64,000 bases of DNA from Membranipora membranacea (Eukaryota; Bryozoa; Gymnolaemata; Cheilostomatida; Membraniporidae), in contig OU612065.1 in the NCBI GenBank assembly GCA_914767715.1, positions 40,176,001 to 40,240,000 of the forward strand, written 5' to 3'. The notes under the pieces are model-generated. The model worked only from the letters and a program-made list of their open reading frames with translations. It did not search any database and was not told the origin of the DNA. Position 1 is the stretch's first letter. Each line of letters starts with the position of its first letter. The position numbers and the translations under genes were made by a program. Positions 11,849 to 24,500 of this stretch are shown one piece after another.

Positions 11849-13824
11849 AATCTCAGCATACTCTAACTTGCTAATGTAAATTCTGTCAAGTTCGTTGGTC
11901 TGGCTTATCATGTTGCTTTGCTCTAATCAGTACTTTTGCTCAAGTTGAAAATCTCTATTGATGGTGAAACTGCTCATATCATTTCCTGACACAAGCATAA
12001 TCACTGTGCATCCCAGCTCGTTTATTGGATGCTGTTGAAGGATCTGAGTAGTGGTTGATTTACTAAGACATAGAATTACTGTATCACACTACCTTATAAC
12101 CAACATGCCGGTGTTTATCAAATTACATAACATAGTTATTTACCTTAAAATAAGTAGGTATAAAAGGCCTGGTTTACCTTTTTGTTCATGATACGAACAG
12201 CTTCATCGGCAAAGACAATTGAGGACTATTCGCCAACCCTGCTGAAATCCATTGTTCCATTGTTTCAAATATCCAAGCCATTAGGGTCAGTTATATCATC
12301 TAAGAAAGAATTGCAAATGTTTGATTGACAGTCGGTACGGCAGAAAATATCATCATTATTGCATGACTCAGATGAGCAACGTGTGCGACCCTTACCAGAT
12401 AATTAACTGGTTATGGTTAAAAATTATCCTCCTCAGCGGGCAAAATCTAGTGGTAGCTAGGTTGCTACAACATATCCTGATAAATGATATCAAATGGTGT
12501 GCTGGTAGGAAAATTGTCCCTTTTATCACAGATATGTGCGACAAATTACACGCTATGATGTGTAAACTCCAATGTATAAACGATGTAGCAACGTGTTAAC
12601 TATGTAGTAGTCTCGGGATCACTCCTTGATTTCAATTTAATAATAATAATAGTATTTTATGTAGCCCTTGTCTTTATTAGGAGAAATGCTGGCCCATTTT
12701 TATGCACTAGATGCTAATGCTGGTCTAGGAATCAAAAACAATTAATTATCTCCACAACAAGATAAAAATAACTCACACTGGTGGGTGAAATAGTCCATCT
12801 CCCCTTGCAAGAGGCCAAAGTACGTATCTAAACCCCTATTCTGTGGTAAATATTCTTCCTGGTACATTCCAAGATGTCATTCACCTGCCAAAGATAAAAG
12901 TTTCACATCCAAAAGCTTCTATCGCAATGGTTATACAGCGGACTAAATATATTGATGTTCGTTTCATAGGTCAATCTGCATGAAAATGGGTTTGTTGCTG
13001 TTAAGTCTATGAAAGAACCCAAATATACATGCTATGATGTCGATGATAAGCATAGATTATGATACTACATACTCCTAACATTAGGTGTCATCATAAAATT
13101 TAGATGCTAGTACAGTAAAATAAAAAAGTCAACCGGTAATCGGTGATAAGGCTTGAACGCTTTTCTACTCACCAATCATATGCGTGTCATATCCTTTTTC
13201 TTTGGCTGTTCAGGAAGCATGGTCAAGTTGAGCGGAAGGCCATGCGGTTCGGGTCCTGGCAGAATGAAATGCTGAAACCCTGTGTGTATTGGATACCGTC
13301 CTGAAAGCGACCAACAACAAATTATTACATCTTTTCAAAGCACTCCCAAAGTTACGTTGCGGTTGATTTGCAATGCAAACCCCTTTGCTAGTTTTCATTC
13401 GATATTTTCTTGAGATGTTAGAATGTAAAAGGCGCTAAAGAGAACAGTTTTAATCACACTTCAAAGTCATAAGTCATAAGAGCTGTTTTTGATGGCGTAC
13501 ATAAGAACTGAGCATAATAATTTTCCAATTTGATTCCTTGCTCTGCCAAATTGTCCATCACAGGAGTGTAAAGCTCTTGCCCAGCACCTCCATTGTAACC
13601 GATGTCTGGATATCCGATATCATCGGATTAACAAAGATTATGTTAGGAGGAGTTGATGGTTGTCTTGCGGACCTGCTTCGGGATAGACTACTATGAGAAC
13701 CGACTGCTACTGCTTGGCAGCATAATGTGAGAAGAATCAAAGCCAATAAACAGAATATCTGTTGTAACATTTTGCCAGCTGACATCTTATTGAGCACAGA
13801 TGAGATCTCTGACAATTCTTCCAC
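11331..13824 (-). pseudogene. Arylsulfatase pseudogene (arylsulfatase B-like)
   Basis: Exons readable on the minus strand: about 13824-13450 (hydrophobic leader LQQIFCLLALILLTLCC, then PPNIIFV, then after a 1-nt frameshift near 13624 DDIGYPDIGYNGG and CTPSK), 13300-13173 (RYPIHTGFQH, GLPLNLTML, then a second 1-nt shift before GYDTHMIG), 12884-12777 ([28 protein letters not shown]) and 12299-12178 (DPNGLDI, FADEAVRIM). The C-terminal exon ends with the TGA at 11331 (MLARLAQFAEGA, GGVWWPWQD). Sulfatases hydrolyse sulfate esters in lysosomes or outside the cell. Their CxPSR motif, whose Cys becomes formylglycine, is CTPSK here, with the motif Arg replaced. KWHLG has a TGA for Trp at 12877-12879, and exon 4 has a TGA and a TAG in frame. 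Several independent breaks make this a decayed gene. A donor after the CTPSK exon is also not apparent. Confidence 0.88.
11797..11849. repeat. (TGTC)n microsatellite
   Basis: About 13 uninterrupted copies of a 4-bp unit, lying between the sulfatase exons. Confidence 0.95.
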
Positions 13825-13951
13825 TGATCATTGGGTTATATATCATCTGAAAAAATTGTGGTCACCTGACCTATATAGTCACATAGAACTGCTAGCTATC
13901 CTCCTGGAGATTAGAGACAGAATGTCACCACACCTACGCATTGGCAGATAA

Positions 13952-14960
13952 GATAACGACCCCACCTAGGAAAATAAACCTTTGACAACTGTGTAAGACA
14001 CGCCACTTCCTAGCATCAAAAATCAATTTAAGCAATCATCTGAGATACAATGTGTTCATTATCCAGTTTGTGGAGATTAAGGAGATTATTTGACAGAGAG
14101 TTTAATACCATGAATCTGAACTCTGAATCTGAATCTGACATCTCCTACTGATCATCAGAGTGTTATATCATTTGAGAAACATTGTCCAGTTTGTAGAGAT
14201 TGAGAAGATTATCTTGCAGGGTTTTCTATCTTCATGAGAACTGAACTTGAAGGCTCAGAGCATTGTTCTGGATTAAGAATGCGACATGCATAATCTTGTT
14301 ACTCCCACCGCTAGCTGTATTTAAGTTAGATGAGATGTCACGCCGCACATGTTCTACATTGAATAAAGCGCTGTTTTTAGATGGTTGACATACTTTTTAC
14401 TTCATATTTTACACAGAATAAAGCATGGTTGAATGCCCTGCTTGACAACCATCATGTCCGCAAGAAATAAAACACAGATTCTCTTGAAAGAGGATCTTGT
14501 TCCTCACTCACTCATTCAACCCATTCTCAACAGTCACCATCTTAAAATCTTAAATTTGTAGGCTTTCAATGCAACAGCTTCTTACAAATAATAATATGAA
14601 TTCAAATGATTATGACTTCTTAAAAAATCCTTGCACCATGTCATAAATCCCAGAGAACTGATCAAAAATTATAAGCAGTGTTTCTCAAGATTACGACCCC
14701 CGATATTGCTAACTATACATTTTGTGTAGCCGGGTTGGGAGTTGCACTTGCTTGTATGTTGGTAGAAAAGATAACCTCATGAACATTCATGCTTTGGAGG
14801 AACAAAAGTCTCAAAATATTTGCCGTGCATTCGAGAAATATAACCTCTCGACGATTTTCATGATCAAACTGAAGATTTGGTGGTAAGAATTGATATAATT
14901 GACACATCCCCCTATAGATATGTGTATAATGTAACTAAGCCGTAAAGCCTACAAAAAAAA
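13952..14960. other. Non-coding spacer with a local duplication
   Basis: No supported gene. Two similar stretches with CCAGTTTGTGGAGATT and CCAGTTTGTAGAGATT (around 14063 and 14190), each followed by GA-rich sequence, suggest a small local duplication of about 60-70 bp. Confidence 0.35.
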
Positions 14961-14969
14961 TCATAAAAT

Positions 14970-15165
14970 GATGGACTTTGATAAAAGTCTTAAACTTTAA
15001 TTAATAGTTCATGGTTTGTGATTTATTGTTTGTGATATGCTAACATACTAGTGACGGAACAAGACAGAAAAGGTTTAATCTGATAAGGTATTCATCACGA
15101 AAGCATTGTAATTCTGATAACATATCAAGCTAGTACCATTCCTCACAGGTATATCACGACATAGA
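14970..15165 (-). repeat. Dispersed repeat, copy 2 (inverted relative to 7060-7245)
   Basis: Shares CAGAAAAGGTTTAATCTGAT and its flanks with the reverse complement of 7060-7245. Confidence 0.6.
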
Positions 15166-15268
15166 CTACGTTATAGAGAAAAATGGAATACAGATATTGT
15201 TTTGGGATGGGCATTTTTATTTCTATATATTTTTTTGATGCAATAAGAAATTTAAAAGACCAGTTAAT

Positions 15269-15554
15269 TTAAAGTGACAGTCCTATTAGAAAAGTGGATA
15301 TATCACCCCAGTAACTTGAATTAAACAGCATTTATTTTTTTTTTCAAATATTTTAGCAAGGATCATAGTGGGTCATAGTGGTCAGGGGGAGGCAATAAAT
15401 CACTACGATCCACTATGATCTCAATTTTCAGACTTTGCAGAAGTTTTACCGCAACTAGGTTCACAGGCTGTTTCGTTTCATATGCCCTAAAGACTTTTCA
15501 GCCTGAGATCTTTAAAACCATACCAAACATGGCCTAGTAGGACTGTCACTTTAA
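15269..15554. mobile_element. MITE with TTAA ends, copy 1
   Basis: A 286-bp element. TTAA at both ends encloses inverted termini AGTGACAGTCC and GGACTGTCACT, the target pattern of piggyBac-type transposons. An internal hairpin is formed by GATCATAGTGGGTCATAGTG and a near-complement that starts at about 15400. It has no coding capacity. A second copy lies at 17497-17831 with similar ends and the same internal hairpin. Family assignment rests only on the TTAA pattern. Confidence 0.82.
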
Positions 15555-16332
15555 GGTAATTAGCATAATTATTAAATGTCTTCATTATAACCAATAATTT
15601 TGTTATAAACATAGCTATAGCAGCCAGCCATCTCTCTCAGCTATTTGCACTTTCCTATTGTTACAACTTATATGGCTATGACTATGACTCATTTGTTTTA
15701 ACCATCAGCCAGCATTATTAGGCGTGGCAGCTCAGCAAGAGGAAGGTTATCTCTAGCCGCCAATAAATTTATTTATGTTATCATGTTTTCAACTCGCTCC
15801 AAGAAACGTTATAAAACCCTACACCATGTAAGTTTAATTTTTAAATGAATATGTTTAATCTGTTGCTTCCTAATTTGTAGCAAACTGTTTGTGGAGATTT
15901 CTATCAAATGCTATGGCTATAACTTAATTTTGAGCGCATATTATTATGTCAAGTGTTTCATATTCATTATTATCATACAAACAAACGTTATTTAAGACTA
16001 TATATACCCTTTTTAGCGGTGTTAATTATTAGCTTGGAGGAGTTATGATACTAACAACAGCTGGTTAATTCAACGTCCTCTCCTATCAATAATTGTAAGA
16101 GCGTAAATTCATTTTGTAATTAGTGTACTTTGTTTATTGTTTTTTGTCTTGTTTTTAATTCTGATGACGATCTAATTTTATGTTTAGCTTCATTGTATAT
16201 GGCATATTAAATCGTTCGTCTTGTCCTGTTCCATGGTTACATTGTCAGTATTTTTTAAATAAAATAATTACCCACAAGTCAGTTGGCAATTAATACGGAC
16301 GCCATAAACCAGCACAGTAACAATTAACGGAG

Positions 16333-17220
16333 ATGTGGGTATGGTTAGACCCTGATGTAACAGATGTACGTGTGATCACTCAGACAGTTACTCGGCAACC
16401 ATTATACTTCTCGTCTCGTCTCTCTGTCAGCTCTTCTCGTCACATCAGTATGGAGGCTAAACTCAAGCTACTCAAAGAGCAGTGTAAGTTGCTTAAATCG
16501 AAAGTCACTCGTACTGCAAATTTGCTCAGACAAGCTGTCACTGACGAACGTCTGGCTGAGGCCAAATCTCTGCATGAGTCACTGGTTGATTCGTTCCCGC
16601 AATCAGTTCATTAATCTTCATTATGATTATGTAGATGCATTAGAAGATTCTGAAGAATGTCGTTTTGATTTAGAGCCTTATTAAGTAGTTAATGGCAAGT
16701 CATGTGATCAGCATTTAGAGGCTGTCAGTGGAGTATTTTCTGATGCTTGCGATGTATATGTCAACTTTAGTAATTTGTGTGAGTTTACTGAGTTGTCTGC
16801 TCTCGTTGACCTACCGCTACAGTTAGCCGATCAGACCATAGACGAGTTACAGGATTTTTTTAATGATAAATCTGTGCTATCTAGTGATGATACTTTGTCT
16901 AAAGCACAGCAATCTACTGATGATTTAAAGTCTCATTATGAGCATTGTAGGACCGCGTCTGGTAAAAATGATCTGCGCGGTGATATTTTGTCTAAGCTAC
17001 CAAAAACTATTTTAGAATTATCTCAACACATGACTCAAGTCACTGGTCTAGCAAAGTCCAAGTAATCCGCAAGCTATTATCAATCATCTGATTATTCAGT
17101 AGCCAATGTTCATGTTCCTCAATCACCACCTTCATCATCTCATGACACTCCACTCCATCCCTAGCCAGTGGTAGTGGTGATCCTCAGCTTAATACTCAGG
17201 GTACTTTCACTAGTTCAGAA
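16333..17220 (+). pseudogene. Frameshifted relic, possibly a retrotransposon gag
   Basis: Consecutive blocks of open frame read as one helical, charged protein broken by at least one frameshift and two stops. A frame containing MEAKLKLLKEQCKLLKSKV runs to about 16614, shifts by one into a frame with DYVDALEDSEECRFDL, then continues after a TAA and a TAG with CEFTELSALVDLPLQLAD to a stop at 17063-17065. The next stretch is Ser/Pro/His-rich. Leucine- and lysine-rich N-terminal segments of this kind occur in gag proteins of BEL/Pao-type LTR retrotransposons, but I see no zinc knuckle, protease or polymerase, so the assignment is tentative. It lies between the two MITE copies. Confidence 0.4.
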
Positions 17221-17496
17221 TTACAAGGGGGGATAACTACTGCACAGTCAAATCGTATAACTGTGAATAGTTGTCGCTATAAAGTTTTCTAATGCCAATA
17301 ACTTGCTATGCTCATATTTTCTGAAAACTTCTTATCTAGTAGGGTGTTTCTGTGGTCAAGTCTATCACAGTGCTGATATATGGTCTTGATGTATTTTTAT
17401 ATTTTAAGTTTAAAGTTAAGAAGAAGATTTTGTGTGGATGCAAGAAGTCAGTATCAAAATATAAAAATGTGCTTATATCACTTATAAGGTTTAAGG

Positions 17497-17831
17497 TTAA
17501 AGGGTCAGTCCTATTAGAAAAGTGGATATATTACCCTAATAAATCAAATATTGTGAGTTCATAGGGCAAATTAAAATATTTAAAAGATGAAAATTGTGGA
17601 AAATAGCAATTAGTTATTTTCAATTATTTTGGCAAGGGTCATAGTAGATCATATTGGATAGGGGGAGGCAATAAATCACTATGATCCACTATGATCCCAA
17701 TTTTTGCAGACTTTGCAGCAGTTTTACTGCAATTAGGTTCACAAACTGTTTTATTTCATATGACCTAATGACTTTTCAGCCTGAGATTTTTAAACCAAAC
17801 CAAACATGGCCTAGTAGGACTGTCACTTTAA
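17497..17831. mobile_element. MITE with TTAA ends, copy 2
   Basis: 335 bp. The left end begins TTAAAGGGTCAGTCC (two changes from copy 1) and the right end is CTGTCACTTTAA. The internal hairpin (GATCCACTATGATCC pairing back to the tract near 17637) and the motif GGGGGAGGCAATAAATCACT are shared with copy 1. It is longer than copy 1 by an AT-rich stretch after the left end. Confidence 0.82.
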
Positions 17832-18551
17832 GACCATAAACCCAAAAATAGAGGTAAAGCAAAAGGAAATATCTAACAATAATAAAATATTTAATGCTGT
17901 ATATAACATGAATGCTCTTTCCTGGAGAATAGAAAATGGGGTTTGTTAGCTTGAAGATGGCAGTAGATAGTGCAAATATAGTGTTAAAGAAAATATAAAT
18001 GAATGTATAAAATTAGTATAAACAAAGTATAATAACTTTTTCATGAAGCAAAGAATCTAGCATGCATGACAGCAATCAACAGCTGAAACCTCAAAAGAAA
18101 GCATGTTTTTGAAAAGAGCATGATTTCTTAATTGTTTTAAATATAACCAAACTTGTGTGAGACATTAAGCTTATTCGCCTGTCAATAGACGTCTGTTGTC
18201 AAGGCGACCACATTTGTTACTAGGCGTGCATTCATGCGAATGAAATGGCACTAAGAATTATTTAAAGCCAATAATAGAGATATTAGCTAAGGGGTCCAAA
18301 ACTAACTCAAGCAGGTTTTATCACGACCAGGTTTTATTGAGTGCCTCTCCTTCAATGAATGCCTATAAATCATTTATTGATTTATTATCTTGGACGTGTA
18401 TTAACCAGTTGATAAGCTTATTGCAAGCCAATAGTGTTGCAAGCAAGCTATTCTGGAATTGCAGAGGAATAGCTTTCACTGTCACTTTCATTGCTATAGT
18501 TGTCAAGCGGTGATTGTGGGGGCTGACAATATTGTTCACCTGCATAAATGA

Positions 18552-21500
18552 TCACTGGTCATTGTTGTTAGCTTGATCATCAACGTATTCAGACAATTTG
18601 AGAGTTTGGACACTAGCAGTAGAATAGTATCCACTGGATTTGCCGGTGCGTCTGTTACCTGTGGTGTATAGGTTGCAGTCACAGGGTTGCCCATACTGTC
18701 TGTAAAAGGTAAAACATGAAGGTGTCACTGACTTAGTATTTCTGTTACTCAAACTGACATTTTTTTGTGAGGTGATCAATTTTTACAATCACAATTGTTT
18801 TTAAACGTTTATTGACAAGCAATCTTCATCGTTAAAATGATGTTCTTCCTATTGTGCCAAGATAAAACAAAAATAAATAACTACGGAATAAATAAATAAC
18901 AAAGAAATATGGAAGATAAAGACTAACAATGAAAATGGTTATGTCTTAGACATGTAATACATGAATGCATATTGCCGGAATAACTTTAAATTGTTTGCAG
19001 ACCTGATATGTTGCGGAAGGCTATTGAAAATTATAGAAAGATTTTTTTATAAGCTTCATTCATCATCAAATGAAGCTGTTTGTTCTTTGCTTGAAAAGTT
19101 GAATGAAAACCTCTTCACTTTACACAATTACTCTTGATGTGAAACATGTCAAGTGAATCCACGAAGGCCAACTAGATTAATAGAACCCAACAAACTATCT
19201 CTGCATCTGATGCGAGCTCAACACGGGCAGTCGCTTGTCTGTTTCAACTAAGAAATTTTGATCTTAAATTTGCCCTTGCTGTCATGAGTTGATTTTCCCC
19301 TAATTTACCAATTTACCTCATAAGCCTATACATGCATCAATGTATCATTTATTATTCCTATCAGATCATCATCAACTTTCATTGGGTTCCAAGAAGAGCG
19401 ACGTATGTAATTAAAGAAATTTGACCTATCAACAAGATTTATTCAGTGAACAGAGATTCATGCTCACCCGTGGAAACCACAAAGCAGCTCATTGGTGCAC
19501 CCTGGTGAAGATTGTGGACTGTGGACTCTTGATTCCACATTTGGACCTGGGTGTAGTGATTGTGTTCCAAAGCCACTTGGAGGGCTCAGGGTCAGCGGTT
19601 GAGCTTGACCAGTCTGTGTTTCAGGTGAGAAATCAGTATGTTTTGGGTTTTCTAGAGTCACTAAAAGTTGAACTAGTGCTTCTTTCTCAGGCTGTGACTG
19701 ATGTTTTAAGATTATCTCAGCAGATATGCACTTCTCATCTATAGTGAAATCGATGGCGTCGTACCAGGTCATCTGCTGCATCCGCTTGGCTGAAATCTCA
19801 TGTTCCTGATAATGATATGAAAATATTATCGCTATCCAAAAATATAATATGGGTCTCATTCACAAACAGATAAGGAGAAAAATAATGAATTTGAATAATT
19901 ATACTGATGGTAGGAGAATAATCTGCCATTGCCGTCCGTGTCTACTAGAGAAAACAGATAAGGTCGGCCCAGTTCCAAAACAAGGGTAGCCTAAGAATTT
20001 CAATTGAATGGGCCCCAACTTGTGGTAGGTCATAATAATAATCACCTATAGTGCTAGGGAGGTATGCATGGCAATCCGCTGCCAAATTCATGTCCCTGCA
20101 AACATATTTTCTAACTAGCTGAACACCAGTCATGTCACAGATCAACCGAGACTGAAATATTTTCAGCCTATCTATAATTTTTTGTGTTTTCGATTTATCT
20201 TACTCATCTATTGTGTTAACTTTAATCCCATCACTCTAATCTGATGACTCACAATGATGCGATAGCCTGGTTTGTGTTCTTTGTGTACTTTGATCACAAG
20301 GTTGCCTTGGGTAGGATCAAAAATGAAATGTTTTGGTAGAGAGGACTTCTCAAATTTGAGCTCCTTTTCTCCTTCACCGACATATTTGGTCTGTAAAAGT
20401 CACATAAACAAATAAATAAAAATGGATGTTGACTGCTCATATAACAAGCTCTTTAGGAGCCTTCGAAGATCTTTTCAGACTTGGAAGTGTTGTATATTGT
20501 GTAAGGGTAGGGGAATTAAAACTCTGCGTAGACAAGCTTTAGATAAAAGGTAAATTTAGGAACTGATGACCAAACATGAGTTCACTCTCTGTCACAATTT
20601 TGAATAGAAGTGATCATGATTGAAGAATATTGATATTTACCAAGGATAAGAAGGACTCGGTGCTGCTAACTGGCATTACATAGATCCTAGCTGTATTTTC
20701 CTTGCTATATACGACAGCAGCATAATGTTTTGACAGCTCTCCTGTTTGCAGCTGGAACAAATGTATGAGCAGCTCAATTCAGGTAACGATGAAGAAATGA
20801 TTGGTTTCAACCTTTGCAAATCAAGTGTGTCATTCAGTAAATTTGTCAATTCAGCACTGGAGCACAAAATTAAGAGCATAGTGGGAGTTTCGATGTAGAA
20901 CTTTGAAAAATTACAATATCCAATAATATTATAAATAGTGACTCACAGTCTCTTCTTCACTACTGACACAAGCTGTAGCACCAAAAAGAGTAAAGTGAGA
21001 AATATGTGCAGTGATTTGACTGCCGCTGACTTCACAGATATCAAAGTCATCAGCACTCCATTCCGTGTCTATCTGCCTGCACTTCATTGTCAGCTTCTTT
21101 GTCTGGACAGCTGAGTGAGGTAATGTCAGCCGTACAGGCTTCTGTAACGTTGAGGAGAAGTTTCAATTATTTTGATAATAGGAACAAGATTATCTTGTGA
21201 ACAGGTGATATTGTGAAATTAATATAACTCGCTATAAAGGTATGACATTGTACCTGATAATACTGAGCTGAGATAAGATAACGTCAAAATATGAGGCTAA
21301 AAGGTCAGGTTTTAAAGTTAAAGTTTTCAAAATTTAAATTACAAAGCATGATACAATAGTGCACTATTAATCAACTGAGCCTTTTTCACATTGCTTCAGA
21401 AAAGTGAGTGCTTTATGTGTAAAAATCTATGTAATTTTGCTTACCATCACTCATCACTTCCAAGCTTGTATATCACAACAATGGTTAGCGGTGGTAGAGT

Positions 21501-24500
21501 TTATCTGCCATATATATATACCCTTTAAATGATGGGCACAGATAGATGAAGCCCTAAATAACAGAGACAAATATACCCATTTCTTGCGATTCATTTCTGG
21601 TTTTACCACTATGCTGTTTAAGTGCTACTTACTTTGAACTGGAGTCCATTAGGACCACAATCAACAATGGGTGAAAAGCTCAGCTTGTGCTCAATGCTAT
21701 CTGCTAATGTTGGTGGGTTAAATAGATACATGTAGACAAGCTGAGGAGATTGGCAAAGAGCACCAGGAGGAATCTCTAGCTTGAATGATTCTGTACCACT
21801 GAATTCAAGTGTGCCACCGTTTGGCCCAATCACAGAGATACACAAATACTGCGAACTGAAGCAGTTACCAATTCGATCCTCACTTCTATGCTGTGCTATT
21901 TTGTCTGCAAAGAAGTCAAACAGCTTTTACATTTAAATTGTCCTATCTCTCTTTTCAAAAGCATCAGCGATAGAACTAGATGTTGCTATCATCAGTAGAA
22001 CTGATTGAAATTGTTAATTGTTTGAAACAAAAGCACACACACAGTGCTATAGGCTCAAAAGTGTCAAATTATTGATTGTTTGGTCAATTTGCTTCACCCG
22101 AAATTCTTGAGGTTGGCACCTTCAAAGCCATGTAAGGCCAATAACCCTACAATGTAGGTTGTTTTTCATAATGTGGTGATATTGAAACGGAGTGTGCTGT
22201 GGGATAAGAGAAAACTGTGAGTAGTGAATAGCTGGCCTGCTAAATATGGCCATCGACCCATCTCAATTAGGGGATGCTGAGAATGAGCTATTGCTTAGCG
22301 CCTGCTATTCACTGCCAGGCAATTAGTGCCGCAAGGAGTTGTCGGATCGAGTCCTACAACATAGTATGATACTAGGATGCATTTTATTTTTTAGCATAAA
22401 TCATTATATTATTTTGATTCTAAAGTTTTAGTGTTTTTTTTCATTTTTAAGCAGTTTCTCAGCTTTGTGCGTAATAAAATCATAAATATTTTGAAAGTTG
22501 ATTCATACGTACCCTGAATCTGAGCTGTGTAAGTCTCTACTGCCGCAGTTGCTGCTTCATTTGCCTTAACAGTACCGTGACAGACACTACAATATTAACA
22601 GAGACAGTCGCGTCAATGGACGGTTAGTGTGATTAAAAAAGTTTAGTTGCCAATGTAATCTATACATGTGGTTAGTTTTCTTCCTAAGTAGACTCAATTC
22701 AACTAACATCACCGATATCAGAAATCTCCATCTTTACCTTTGATTACGAATAGATACTGTTTCAGACAGCTGAGACATCATGTTTTGTCGTGTATGCTCA
22801 GATTGGGTTTGAAGTTGAAACTTAGCATCCAAACTAGCATCAGAGGAAATTGTGTAATAAGCAGAGTCTCTGGGGAGGTCTGTGCCTTCAGTTTTCTTGC
22901 AGGGAGTGACCTCATTGTTGTCTGGACTATATGTGAGCATCGACTCTCCTCTACCATAAGCACACTGAAAGTCTTTAGCTGTAAGCTGGTCATGTAGTTT
23001 CAGCTGGGAAACCCTTAGCTGCCTGGCTGGTATCTAAAATAAAGGGGCAGTTTGGTTTTCTGTTTTGTCAGTTTTGTCAGTTTTTATAACAACATTGACT
23101 TTCCATCATCACACCGCCTATCAAATCATAAATGATTGGTAGGACCCCCATACACTAAAGCCTGTTAGCACTTAGTAGCTGCAGCAAGGCAAGCACCATA
23201 TCTTCTCATGTAATCTGGGAGATTGACTTAATTTGGTCAGGCAGAGAGTCAGAAACTGCATAACCTATATTTACCCGAATTATATTCTCAACATGACTTC
23301 CAGGCGAATCGGCACCCCCTGCATTCTGAAATTCCATCTCGTAGTCACCTACAAATTTATCATTTTACTTGTTTAAAATATAAAGATTATGTTCATCAAA
23401 GAATAATAGTGTCATGTTTCAGAAAGGTGAATTAGGTTGCCTCTGCACAAATGATGAAACTGCATGGTTTAAACCTATCAACTCTTTTACCCATATAAAC
23501 CATGGTTTCAATTTCAATAATATGAAATAAAAACATACTGTCTATAAGCAGCTGTCGAGCTGCAATTAACTTCAACTTCAAACTTTTATGAAAACCTGTG
23601 CAGAAACAAATATCTTTGTTTTTACCTACCACTGAAGTCGCTTGCAGCGTCGGTGTTATCTATTATCTGATGAGGTCCCGATTGATTAGACCCTGAATTA
23701 TAGCTACTCGGAAGCATTGTATTCCTCATGTATGTGGTTTTAACGCTATAGAATATGAATACACATATGAATTACATGGTTTGATCGGGTTGACCGGGAG
23801 GTTACATGATTTAGGTAGGGACCCAACAAATGGGTTGTCTTGAAGACCAAACTTTGTTCACTCCTCTCATTAGAATATCTTGTTTTGCGCTATCTTCATG
23901 AAAGCTTTTTCATTATGCATTGAATTAAACTTTTTGTTCAAACATTATTATGTGAATCATAATCACCTTGGTGACCTCATCACAACTCCGCCGGGATTTT
24001 GAAGATGTGCAGTTGCATCTGGAGAGAAATCCAAAATATGTTCTGATATTAGCTCATCTGGATTAATGATGTAGCTAACTCTCAGAAAATATTGCTTTGT
24101 CTGTCCAATTGTGAACTGTCTCCATAACGACGATTCAGGCAAGTTCATGAGCTCTTTGGTAGTAACTGTATAAACCTGAAGCACATGAAGATATATGCAC
24201 ATTAATATGCCATTTGCTATTTGAATATCGTTTTACGCCTTTTTCTTATAACAGGTAAATGAAAACAATCTCTATCCTAAAATAAAGCACGGCGATCAAC
24301 CACAGACAGCCAACAACTGCAAAGGGGAACGGTCACTGTTGGCGAAGGGAGTTAAACTGTTCAACAGTTACCTTATGGGGGAGGAGGGGACCGGGCAGTG
24401 CGGGAATAGGCTGCTGAAGGCTTTGTGTGGTGGTGTTTAGTGGGCATTTGGTAAATAAAGCATCCCGATCCATGTCGGACAGAGGTTATCTCGGCTTTGT

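Noticed and set aside
19421-19744. Plus-strand 107-codon frame
   Set aside because: It is antisense to exon 19805-19501 of the ZU5 gene, whose phase fits its neighbours.
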